From JBGLNJ01 sp964353405 (GTDB lineage Bacteria; Chloroflexota; Anaerolineae; Fen-1058): a stretch of 20,680 nucleotides of DNA. This document shows positions 1 to 7,041 of this stretch, piece after piece. Position 1 is the first letter of the stretch. Every line of letters starts with the position of its first letter. Where the stretch lies: positions 1 through 20,680 of the forward strand of contig CAYGWJ010000487.1 of NCBI GenBank assembly GCA_964353405.1. The letters are read 5' to 3'. The notes beneath the pieces were generated by a model. That model was not told the DNA's origin and did no database searches. It saw only the letters and a program-made list of their open reading frames with translations. Both the position numbers and the translations under genes were made by a program.

Positions 1-1323
1 CAAGAGTTTGATCGCCTGGTGTTGGAGCAGGCCCAAAACAGCTTTTTGTCTGAGGTCACAACCTACTATCAAACGCACGGATCGTGGATCGGCGTGACCG
101 ATTATTTTCGCCAGCGGGCCGAGTCCAGGCAACCCCCGCCACGAGAACCTGACAAGCCGCCAGCGCAGCCGCCACAAACTGCCAGCGGCGCGGGGCAGCC
201 GCTACAGGTTCCGGTCATCTTGATTGACCAGAACGGCTATGTGCTTCACCCTGTTCCGCCCTATCGCCTTGGCGATTACGTTCCGCCGGAAAAATTAGCG
301 CCGGGCAAGCCAGTCAAGATTGGCGATCAGGTGGTCGGGACAATCCTGTCCACCGGCGCCGCGCCGCCGCTGGATGCGCGAGAGCAACAGTACCTCGAAC
401 GCACGAATCTTGCCTTGCTCGTGTCCGCGCTCGGCGCAGTGGTGATCGCTCTCCTCTTGAGCCTTGTCCTCGCGCGCACATTGACGCATCCCGTCCGCGA
501 TCTGCGGAATGCGATCCGCGCGATGGCGCAAGGCACGCTGGGAGTCGCCGTGCCGGTGCGCTCGCGCGACGAACTGGGTCAATTGACGACGGCGTTCAAC
601 CAGATGAGCGCTGACCTGGCGCGCGCCAACCAGGCGCGTCGCCAGATGACGGCGGACATTGCCCACGACCTGAGAACTCCCTTGAGTGTGATCAAGGGCT
701 ATTGCGAGGGGCTGCGCGACGGCGTGCTCAAGCCAACCCCCAACACGTTCCAGACGATGTATCAGGAAGCCGAACACTTGAGCCTGCTCGTCGAGGACTT
801 GCGCACGCTGTCATTGGCTGACGCGGGGGAGCTAAAGCTCACGCGCCAACGCGTGTCTCCACGCGAGTTGTTGGAACGCACAGCAGCGGCGCATCAACTG
901 CGCGCGGAAGCGCGCCAGGTCGCGCTGCAAGTCAATGCCGAAGCAAGCTTGCCAGAGGTGAACGTTGACCCAGAGCGCATGGCTCAAGTCTTGAACAACC
1001 TGGTCGGCAATGCCCTTCGCTACACGCCAGCCGGTGGACAGATTACATTGGCGGCCATGGAAATGGCGGCCACGAAAAACGACAACGCCGTGCACTTGAC
1101 CGTTCGAGACACCGGAGCCGGCATCGCGCCTGACGATCTGCCGCGCATCTTTGATCGCTTTTATCGCGGAGATGCGTCGCGCCAACAACCGAGTGGTGAA
1201 TCGGGGTTAGGCCTGGCGATTGCCAGGTCCATCGTCGAATTGCATGGCGGTACGATCACGGCAGCCAGCGCGCCTGGCGCAGGGACGACGTTTACGATTG
1301 CGTTGCCCGTGGCGCGCGATTAA
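1..1323 (+). CDS. HAMP sensor histidine kinase, 5' end missing (BaeS-like)
   Basis: Membrane sensor kinase of a two-component system: it autophosphorylates a histidine and passes the phosphate to a response regulator. The frame is open to base 1. A GTG at 19 could start it, but the expected first membrane helix is absent and the codons before it (QEFDRL) read like the family's sensor region, so the gene is probably truncated by the window edge. Counting from position 19: extracytoplasmic sensor about 1-128 with a proline-rich stretch at 38-55, membrane helix about 130-152, HAMP about 153-205, HisKA with H216 in DIAHDLRTPL, then an HATPase domain with an N-box (NNLVGNALRYTP), G1 box (DTGAGI), F-box (FDRFYRGD) and G2 box (GLGLAI). 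It ends with TAA at 1321. The partner regulator would be expected upstream, outside the window. The signal sensed is unknown. Confidence 0.93.
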   Translation, partial: QEFDRLVLEQAQNSFLSEVTTYYQTHGSWIGVTDYFRQRAESRQPPPREPDKPPAQPPQTASGAGQPLQVPVILIDQNGYVLHPVPPYRLGDYVPPEKLAPGKPVKIGDQVVGTILSTGAAPPLDAREQQYLERTNLALLVSALGAVVIALLLSLVLARTLTHPVRDLRNAIRAMAQGTLGVAVPVRSRDELGQLTTAFNQMSADLARANQARRQMTADIAHDLRTPLSVIKGYCEGLRDGVLKPTPNTFQTMYQEAEHLSLLVEDLRTLSLADAGELKLTRQRVSPRELLERTAAAHQLRAEARQVALQVNAEASLPEVNVDPERMAQVLNNLVGNALRYTPAGGQITLAAMEMAATKNDNAVHLTVRDTGAGIAPDDLPRIFDRFYRGDASRQQPSGESGLGLAIARSIVELHGGTITAASAPGAGTTFTIALPVARD

Positions 1324-1329
1324 CGCGCC

Positions 1330-1876
1330 ATCCAACGGCAGCTTCTGTCATCTATCGGCGCGCTGGGTACAGCGGCAGCATACGTCACACACTGCCGCAG
1401 TGACCATTCTCGCTACCACGGTTCCACTCAACGCAAACGTCACGTCCGGTTTGGTTTTACATCTAGCCGCTTATCGCGATGATATGGGAAGTGCCCGTCG
1501 TGCGGAAAGCGTCCTGCACACTCTTGGGGATGCCGGAATCGTCGCCCAGCAAGATGCCGGTGAGGAGTGACGCCTGGGGTTCAGGCACGCGGAGCGTTTG
1601 CGCGATGACGCGCATTGGCGTGGCGCGAGCTTTGAACGCACACCCCGTGAACGGGGCGAGCCACGCACGGGCATGACATGACACCTGTACCCGCCATAGG
1701 AGCGGTGTCGAATAGACATCCTGGCGGGCAAGGTACTCGCGGTAGTCAAACTCGCCCGTGCTGGTCGGCGTCTGGAACTTGCCTTCGGCTCTGACATGGT
1801 CGCCGGCCCATGAGCCAGGCGAGTGTGAAGGGAGTGAGAGGCAGCATAGAATTGTGTGCCAGTATGCCACAGGCAC
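1330..1876 (-). pseudogene. comEC: ComEC/Rec2 competence protein remnant
   Basis: Decayed piece of the DNA-uptake channel protein ComEC. An open stretch at 1463-1876 carries clear ComEC features: an OB-fold-like segment ending in FDYREYLARQDVYS, then the start of the Competence domain with EPQASLLTGILLGDDSGIP and TGTSHIIAISG. Intact ComEC proteins are several hundred residues or more, with a long multi-helix domain after ISGxN. Here a TAG follows ISG directly at 1463-1461. A shifted frame downstream gives DVTFALSGTVVARMV, which resembles the next ComEC helix, so decay appears to continue to about 1330, next to the kinase stop. The other edge lies a few bases from the WD40 stop, and residues before about SPGSWAGD do not look like ComEC, suggesting a deletion or rearrangement junction near 1820-1876. 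No function is expected. Confidence 0.8.
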
Positions 1877-1879
1877 TGG

Positions 1880-2950
1880 TCATGGCAAGACTCCCCACAG
1901 ACGGATGGTGTCATCGTCGCCACTCGAGGCGACTACCTTGCCGTCCGGCGAAAAGGACACACTCTCCACCTTGTCAGTATGGACCTTCAATTTGTTCAGT
2001 TCCCGCCCACTGGCCACGTCCCACAGCTTTACAGTCTTGTCCCAACTACCTGTGACCAGCAGCTTGCCATCGGGCGAAAAGTCCATGCCCACTACCCCGT
2101 CCGTATGCGCCCTCAATGTGCGCAGCTCCTGCCCGCTGGCGACGTCCGCCAACTGCACCGTTTTGTCATCATTGCCCGCGGCCAGCAGCTTGCCATCGGG
2201 CGAAAAAGCCACAATCATCATATACTTGGGCGGCCCCTTTACTGTGAACAGCTCCTTCCCGCTGGTCACGTCCCACGCCTTCGCTGTCCAGTCATCGCTG
2301 GCCGAGGCCACCAGCTTGCCGTCGGGCGAAAAGGCCACGCTCTCCACATAGTTCGTATGCCCACTGAGTGTGCGCAGCTCCTGCCCGCTGGCAACGTCCC
2401 ACAGCTTCGCCGTGTTGTCCCAACTGCCCGAGATCAACTGCTTGCCATCGGGCGAAAAGGCCACACTCATCACATTGTCGGTGTGCCCGCTCAATGTGCG
2501 CACTTCCTGCCCGCTGGCCACGTCCCATAGCTTCACGGTCTTGTCCCAGTTGGCCGAGGCCAGCAGCTTGCCATCGGGCGAGAAAGCCACATTCGACACC
2601 CGAGCACTGGTCTTGATAGAGCGCACTTCGTTCAGCGTCTTGGGATCATACAGATATATCCCAGTGGAAGAGGACGCCGCCAGCAGCTTACCGTCGGGCG
2701 ACCAAGCTACATCCTTAACCCCTTGCGTGTTCCTCCATGCCAATTCGACGACTCGCCCCGCATTATCTGGGGAGATTACGGCTGCCGGCATGGGCACGGG
2801 GGTACCGGCCAGAACAGCTCTAGATCCGGCAGAGAAAAACCTTCGCCCGACCGTTAACCCTCCCAGAACGAGCATTAAAAGCACCCCCACACTCACAAGG
2901 AGAGTCACCATAAACTTTCGCTCAGCCGATTTACTTTGATCAATCGCCAT
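1880..2950 (-). CDS. Membrane-anchored seven-bladed WD40 repeat protein
   Basis: The 356-residue protein has a short cytoplasmic N-terminus, one uncleaved signal anchor at about residues 14-36 (VTLLVSVGVLLMLVLGGLTV), a short linker, and then seven WD40 repeats to the C-terminus. Each repeat shows FSPDGKLLA followed by a DKTVKLWDVASGQE-like strand at a spacing of about 42 residues. Seven blades should close one beta-propeller, placed outside the membrane. WD40 propellers usually act as protein-binding platforms; no catalytic residues are seen. The start is supported by an AGAGGAAA ribosome site just before the ATG. The repeats are very similar at DNA level (about 126 bp period). Blade 1 is the most divergent and blade 5 has LADV in place of LWDV. 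No neighbour indicates the partner. Bacterial WD40 proteins sometimes carry a kinase domain; this one does not. Confidence 0.9.
   Translation of the reverse strand: MAIDQSKSAERKFMVTLLVSVGVLLMLVLGGLTVGRRFFSAGSRAVLAGTPVPMPAAVISPDNAGRVVELAWRNTQGVKDVAWSPDGKLLAASSSTGIYLYDPKTLNEVRSIKTSARVSNVAFSPDGKLLASANWDKTVKLWDVASGQEVRTLSGHTDNVMSVAFSPDGKQLISGSWDNTAKLWDVASGQELRTLSGHTNYVESVAFSPDGKLVASASDDWTAKAWDVTSGKELFTVKGPPKYMMIVAFSPDGKLLAAGNDDKTVQLADVASGQELRTLRAHTDGVVGMDFSPDGKLLVTGSWDKTVKLWDVASGRELNKLKVHTDKVESVSFSPDGKVVASSGDDDTIRLWGVLP
1945..2720 (-). repeat. In-gene tandem WD40-coding repeats, about 126 bp period
   Basis: Recurring blocks of gccatcgggcgaaaa-type sequence (FSPDGK on the minus strand) and cccgctggccacgtccca-type sequence (WDVASGQ) recur about every 126 bases. 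Blades 2, 3 and 6 are the most alike. The repeats are coding and could allow unequal recombination. Confidence 0.85.
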
Positions 2951-3183
2951 GGTTTCCTCTTTCTAATGATCATGGTTTCCAGCAGGAACAGAGCCAGCAA
3001 TCTTTTTTGCGCACACCATGTCGTGCAGCTCGCCTTCGAGGGCGTCTATGAACCATTTCACCTATCATCTCTGTGGATCAAGGAGCGCCGGACGGCAGCG
3101 ATCTCAGCCGCAGAGCGGAGCGAGCACAGCACTGCGGCTGAGCGACACGTTAGGTTGCTCGACCTGACAATTGGGACGACCTT
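2951..3183. other. Intergenic region upstream of the WD40 gene
   Basis: A 233-base gap between two minus-strand genes. Apart from the inverted repeat at 3103-3142 listed separately, no gene, clear promoter or known RNA was recognised. A weak plus-strand frame through this region has no ribosome site and no recognisable protein pattern. Confidence 0.5.
3103..3152 (-). repeat. Hairpin with attC-like half-site after the lipoprotein gene
   Basis: An 11-base perfect inverted repeat, CTCAGCCGCAG at 3103-3113 and CTGCGGCTGAG at 3132-3142, is followed on the plus strand by cgacac and GTTAGGT (3149-3155). Read on the minus strand, this is ACCTAAC followed by a hairpin just after a gene stop, which fits the RYYYAAC-plus-hairpin layout of integron attC sites. 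The matching GTTRRRY core on the other side is not present, so this is at most a degraded attC. It could equally be a plain stem-loop at the mRNA 3' end. Confidence 0.35.
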
Positions 3184-4116
3184 CTACTTGAGGCCAGTCA
3201 AGTCAATCAAATAGTTCGCAAAAAGTCTCTCGCGGCTTTGTTCTACACTCAACAACAGGTAAAGCCCGGTGACATTCTGCGGGACCGAGACCTGTGTTTT
3301 GAATTCCGCCGCCGCTGCGGGGGGTGCTAATGGCTGATCAACAATGTCCGGGCTGACCCGAACGCCATACAGAATGCCATCGCTTCCCAGGACAGGCGGC
3401 GCACCAATGTGTACTTTGGTATCGTATTCGCCCGGATTGGTGACTTGCCACTGGAACAAAATGGTATCGCCCGTGCGAGCAACACCCGTGTTGGCCAAGG
3501 TGCACTTGTTCAAAGCCGTTATGGGCGTGGCAATCGGTTGAGCCTTGACCGCTGATGACAAAGCCACGGGATAGTTCAGAGTCGTGGATATCTGGTCCAA
3601 ATCAACTTCGAACTGGGTCTCGGCCCTATTTTTGTCTTGAGCATAATAGTCGTATTCCCCCGTTACGAAGCTGTAAGGGACGGATAGACGAGATCCGCTG
3701 GATGGATCCACCCCTTTGCACTCTACATACAGGGTCTGCGTTTTGTTGCCCTTGAGCGTATACCCGCGAATCTGAAAGTCAGGCGGCAGATAGTGACCAC
3801 CACTGCTGACCTGCACCGTGTCACAGGCAACACTCTTTCCATCTTGGGTGGTCAGCGAGGCAGGCTTTTCAGTCGCCCCCATCGAACTCCAAGCGCCAGT
3901 GTCATTGCGAGCCGCCAGGTCCACGTGAAGGTCGCCGGCGGCAGATTTCGTTACGTTGATGGGGATGAGAGACCAGCCTTTAGCAGTAGTACTGGCTCCT
4001 GCCGCGGGCGTTGGGGTAGCCCCGACCTGCCTGCGGATCCCTCTGCAGCCGGTGGTGATTATAACAACGATCAACAGGGCTGACAGCAAGCCAAGCCACT
4101 TTATTGATGCAAACAT
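3184..4116 (-). CDS. Predicted lipoprotein of unknown function (310 aa)
   Basis: An exported, lipid-anchored protein of unknown role. The frame is open further upstream to 4257, but the start at 4116 is preferred because it is preceded by an AGAAGGGAG ribosome site and begins a classic signal peptide, MFASIKWLGLLSALLIVVII, ending in a TTGC lipobox. After the cysteine comes a short basic stretch and a Thr/Pro/Ala linker (ATPTPAAGAS). The rest looks like two beta-rich domains, the first around GWSLIPINVTKS to the YDYYAQDKN region and the second around NTGVARTGDTILFQWQVTNPG to the C-terminus. The second reads like an immunoglobulin-like or DUF4352-type extracellular fold, but I cannot assign a family. 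Two cysteines in the first domain (VACDTV and YVECKG) could form a disulfide. It lies between the other lipoprotein and the WD40 gene on the same strand. Confidence 0.75.
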   Translation of the reverse strand: MFASIKWLGLLSALLIVVIITTGCRGIRRQVGATPTPAAGASTTAKGWSLIPINVTKSAAGDLHVDLAARNDTGAWSSMGATEKPASLTTQDGKSVACDTVQVSSGGHYLPPDFQIRGYTLKGNKTQTLYVECKGVDPSSGSRLSVPYSFVTGEYDYYAQDKNRAETQFEVDLDQISTTLNYPVALSSAVKAQPIATPITALNKCTLANTGVARTGDTILFQWQVTNPGEYDTKVHIGAPPVLGSDGILYGVRVSPDIVDQPLAPPAAAAEFKTQVSVPQNVTGLYLLLSVEQSRERLFANYLIDLTGLK

Positions 4117-4260
4117 TTTTCTTGCTCCCTTCTGCTGGTCTTGATTGTGATAGAGCAGCATGAAACTTGTCAATAGATGCAATGTCTGCCCAACGGGGGG
4201 CGGATAGGCCGCACGAGCGAAGGCGGGTATTTCTGCGTCCTCTGCTCTCGTTTTCAATGC

Positions 4261-4731
4261 TTATAAAGTGGGAAGAAGTTTCTTGATCTTGGCATAAATT
4301 TGCCAATACTCCACCGGGGTGTCCGTCCCACCATCCACCGCCGAAACAGTCTTGACCTGGCCGTTGTAGTTCATCGTGATGTTATAGGTGAAACATTCTC
4401 GGCAGGCGGTATGTTTAGTGGTCGGCAGCTTGAAAAAGCCCATCCCATCTATATCGGTCAGCAATGTAGAGATCTCTGCGGCCGTCACTGTTTTCGTGGC
4501 CTTGTCTCCCACAATGCGCCCATCGGGATAAATGTTCCACACTTCATCAACGCAGGCGCCCTCGCCCATGCGCTCGTAAACAATCGCTGCCCCGGCTGCC
4601 ACACCCTCCTGAGCGGCATTTGGCCGCGCAGCGGCCGGCGTGCAGCCAGGTTGAGCTGTGGGCTTCGGCGGGGCGCTTGCGCAAGCCGCCAGCAGCAATG
4701 CTACCAGAATGAACAGAGCGCAGCGTTTCAT
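4261..4731 (-). CDS. Small lipoprotein, possibly emfourin-like (156 aa)
   Basis: A short exported lipoprotein. The signal peptide MKRCALFILVALLLAAC has a clear LAAC lipobox, followed by a Pro/Ala linker. A strong AGGAGGTG ribosome site precedes the ATG. The mature domain (about residues 48-156) runs IVYERMGEG, WNIYPDGRIVG, an EISTLLTDIDGMGFFKLP helix, then YNITMNYNGQVKTVSAVDGG. This pattern (a strand with Y-x-R-x-G, a helix ending in GFF-x-LP, then paired strands) resembles the protealysin-inhibitor emfourin family and related bacterial domains; that assignment is from memory of the pattern. CRECF holds two close cysteines. If emfourin-like, it could inhibit a metalloprotease, but none is visible here. 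It may share a transcript with the lipoprotein gene 145 bases downstream. Confidence 0.75.
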   Translation of the reverse strand: MKRCALFILVALLLAACASAPPKPTAQPGCTPAAARPNAAQEGVAAGAAIVYERMGEGACVDEVWNIYPDGRIVGDKATKTVTAAEISTLLTDIDGMGFFKLPTTKHTACRECFTYNITMNYNGQVKTVSAVDGGTDTPVEYWQIYAKIKKLLPTL

Positions 4732-4851
4732 TGTACACCTCCTGTGAGTTGATTCCCCTGTATTTTACACGATTCTTGAAAAATCATGGCTCCTGCAGCC
4801 CGGTCTCCTTTACTGCGCGGGCCTGGATTGCACCCGGCGCGGGGCGCACAA

Positions 4852-4891
4852 CAAAACGGGTCCACAAGCGTAGACCTGTGCACCCGTTTTG
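4852..4891 (-). terminator. Rho-independent terminator after yjfF
   Basis: CAAAACGGGT at 4852-4861 and ACCCGTTTTG at 4882-4891 form a perfect 10-base inverted repeat with a further CCACA/TGTG pairing inside the loop. Read on the minus strand the 3' arm ends in CCCGTTTTGTTGTG, giving a T-rich tail. It lies 40 bases past the yjfF stop, where the end of the ytf operon transcript would be expected. Confidence 0.7.
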
Positions 4892-4930
4892 AATTACCGC
4901 AGGGAGTAGTTGTCTCGGCGATGTCAGCGA

Positions 4931-5974
4931 CTAACGTCCCTGCGCAGGAGCAGCAGCCTGACTCGCCTGATCTTTCTTTGCAGCTCTCACTGCTATTTGT
5001 CGCTTCTTGCTTGCAGCAAACGCGCTTTGCACGCTGATAAAGACCAGAGTGAGCACACCGATGGCGATACGGGTCCACCAGGAACTGAGCTGTCCATTGA
5101 ACATGATGAGCATCTGGATCAAGCCGCTGATCAAAACGCCAAACATCGTCCCGAACACATAGCCCACCCCGCCCGTGAGCAGCGTGCCGCCAATGACCAC
5201 CGAGGCGATGGTATCTAACTCCAAGCCAACGGCGTAAAGGCCGTGGCCCGAAAGCAAAGCGATGCTGTAGGCGACCCCGGCCAACGCCGAGCAAAAACCG
5301 GCTAGCGTGTAGACCAGCACCTTGGTCTGGCCCACCGGCAACCCCATCAGCCGCGCAGACTGCTCATTGCCGCCCATCGCATACACGGTACGTCCAAATC
5401 GAGTCAAGTGAAGGAGGTACATGGCGATCGCCAGCACAAGCAAACCGATGAGGACGTTGATCGAGACATGTGTATGTCCAAGGAATGGAACAGGAACCCT
5501 GGCGAGGGAAAGCTCCCTGTAGAAGGGATCGCTAATCGTGATCGCGTCCAAACTGATGAAAAAGCACATGCCTCTGGCAAAAAACATCCCCGCCAGCGTG
5601 GCAATAAAGGGCTGCACCTTGAAATATTGGATCAGGCTGCCCATGATGGCTCCCAGCGCTATTCCCATCAGCAGCATCAGCGGAATAACAATCTCTGGAA
5701 GCAGCCCCTCCTTTTCAAGCAGGTAGGCTGAAGCGGTCGAAGTGAGCGCAATGATGGCTCCCGGCGAAAGATCGATGCCCCCCGCCAGGATCACAACGGT
5801 CTCGCCGATGGCGGCGATGAGTAAGTGAGAGTTGTTAATGAAGAGGTTGAAGAACGCTTGGGGATCGCGCATGCCTCTGGACTGCGAGGCGCCGAAAGCG
5901 TAGGCCACAATGAATAGAGTGACAGTCGCCAGTAAAGGCACGAATTTTCGATCTATCTTCAATTTCTGGATCAT
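4931..5974 (-). CDS. yjfF: YjfF, sugar (galactofuranose-type) ABC permease
   Basis: Inner-membrane permease of a carbohydrate ABC importer of the ribose/galactofuranose class. The 347-residue protein is highly hydrophobic with about 8-10 membrane helices. Family signatures include NNSHLLIAAIGETVVILAGG followed by IDLSPGAII, the ATPase-contacting segment around RFGRTVYAMGGNEQSARLMG, and LDTIASVVIGGTLLTGGVG. It follows E. coli YjfF closely through SSWWTRIAIGVL near the end. The C-terminus adds a basic and Ala/Gln-rich tail (AAKKDQASQAAAPAQGR). Its ATG overlaps the ytfT TGA by four bases (ATGA at 5971-5974), indicating translational coupling. It should form a heteromeric channel with YtfT, driven by YtfR. 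The class is certain; the exact substrate is inferred. Confidence 0.95.
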   Translation of the reverse strand: MIQKLKIDRKFVPLLATVTLFIVAYAFGASQSRGMRDPQAFFNLFINNSHLLIAAIGETVVILAGGIDLSPGAIIALTSTASAYLLEKEGLLPEIVIPLMLLMGIALGAIMGSLIQYFKVQPFIATLAGMFFARGMCFFISLDAITISDPFYRELSLARVPVPFLGHTHVSINVLIGLLVLAIAMYLLHLTRFGRTVYAMGGNEQSARLMGLPVGQTKVLVYTLAGFCSALAGVAYSIALLSGHGLYAVGLELDTIASVVIGGTLLTGGVGYVFGTMFGVLISGLIQMLIMFNGQLSSWWTRIAIGVLTLVFISVQSAFAASKKRQIAVRAAKKDQASQAAAPAQGR

Positions 5975-7041
5975 GCCTGGACCCCCTTCCTCTCAAAGAC
6001 TTTGGTCAGCCAACCCCTGAACTGTTCCGCGTACAGCAGGATGACGACTAACACCACCAGGGCCTTGACCGCCATGGCCGCATTCGCTGGAACGCCAAGC
6101 GCGTACATGGTCGTGGTCGTGGCCTGGATGATCAGTGCGCCCACGATGCTGGCCATCAGCGAAAACCGGCCGCCCGTCATCAAGGTGCCGCCAATCACGA
6201 CAGCCAGAATCGCATCCAATTCGGTCCAGAGTCCAACCGTGTTGGCATCGGCGCTTTTGACGTTGGAACTCAGAATCAACCCGGCAATTCCGGCGCAGAA
6301 ACCACAAAAAGTATAAGCCAGCAACTTGACATTTTTCTCATTGATCCCGCTGTAGAGGCTGGACTTGCTGTTGATGCCAACCGACTCGACGAACAACCCG
6401 ATCGCGGTCCTTCGGGTCAGCAGCCAGGCGATGAGGAAAACGGCTATCACGATAAAGAGCGTGAAAGGCAAGCCCAGCAAGTATCCATTCCCAATAAAAA
6501 AGTACGGCTTGTAGTAAACGGTGATAATCGTCCCGTTGACGATCAACTGGGCAATGCCACGGCCGGCCACCATGAGCACGAGCGTAGCCACCATCGCTTG
6601 AATGTTGAGTCGGGAAACCAACAGCCCATTCCACAAACCGCATAGCGTGGAAACTGCGAGCGCGGCTAGAATGAGTAACCACAGGGGAGTGTAGGTTATA
6701 TCCCTGGTCATTTCCGTAGCTTGGCGCAACCTTGTGGCCAATTGCGGATTAATCAGTACGCACGCCGTAGCGCCCGAGATGGCGATCACTGCGCCCACGG
6801 AAAGATCAACTCCGCCGGTGGCAATCACCATGGTCATGCCAATCGCCAGCAGCATCAAGGCCGACCCGCGGTTCAGAATATCTATCAGGTTGCCAAAAAG
6901 GTGTCCTTCCTTGATCTCTATATTGAAAAAGCCCGGCGTAAAAAGCGCGTCGAACAGCAAGATCAATACCAAGGCGACTAGGGGCCAAAACACCTTATTG
7001 TCCCTCAGCCGCGCCCAGGAAAATCGTGATTGCCTCATCAT
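5971..7041 (-). CDS. ytfT: YtfT, sugar (galactofuranose-type) ABC permease
   Basis: Second permease of the ytf importer, 356 residues with many membrane helices. It matches the YtfT pattern: GHLFGNLIDILNRGSALMLL, AIGMTMVIATGGVDLSVGAV, WNGLLVSRLNIQAMVATLVL, an AIGLFVESVGINSKSSLYSG segment that contacts the ATPase, and SADANTVGLWTELDAILAVV. It shares its first codons with the last bases of ytfR and its stop with the yjfF start, both as four-base ATGA overlaps. Translation of ytfR, ytfT and yjfF is therefore probably coupled, giving equal amounts. E. coli YtfT is slightly shorter; the extra residues here lie around NPQLATRLRQATEM (about 105-118) between the early helices, presumably a periplasmic loop. 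Confidence 0.95.
   Translation of the reverse strand: MMRQSRFSWARLRDNKVFWPLVALVLILLFDALFTPGFFNIEIKEGHLFGNLIDILNRGSALMLLAIGMTMVIATGGVDLSVGAVIAISGATACVLINPQLATRLRQATEMTRDITYTPLWLLILAALAVSTLCGLWNGLLVSRLNIQAMVATLVLMVAGRGIAQLIVNGTIITVYYKPYFFIGNGYLLGLPFTLFIVIAVFLIAWLLTRRTAIGLFVESVGINSKSSLYSGINEKNVKLLAYTFCGFCAGIAGLILSSNVKSADANTVGLWTELDAILAVVIGGTLMTGGRFSLMASIVGALIIQATTTTMYALGVPANAAMAVKALVVLVVILLYAEQFRGWLTKVFERKGVQA

Noticed and set aside
1945..2720. Regularly spaced repeats resembling a CRISPR array
   Set aside because: The spacing of about 126 bases and the coding content show these are WD40 blades, not repeats with unique spacers.
2936..3214. Plus-strand 92-codon frame over the WD40 upstream region
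   Set aside because: No ribosome site, crosses the inverted repeat, and overlaps the end of the lipoprotein gene on the other strand.
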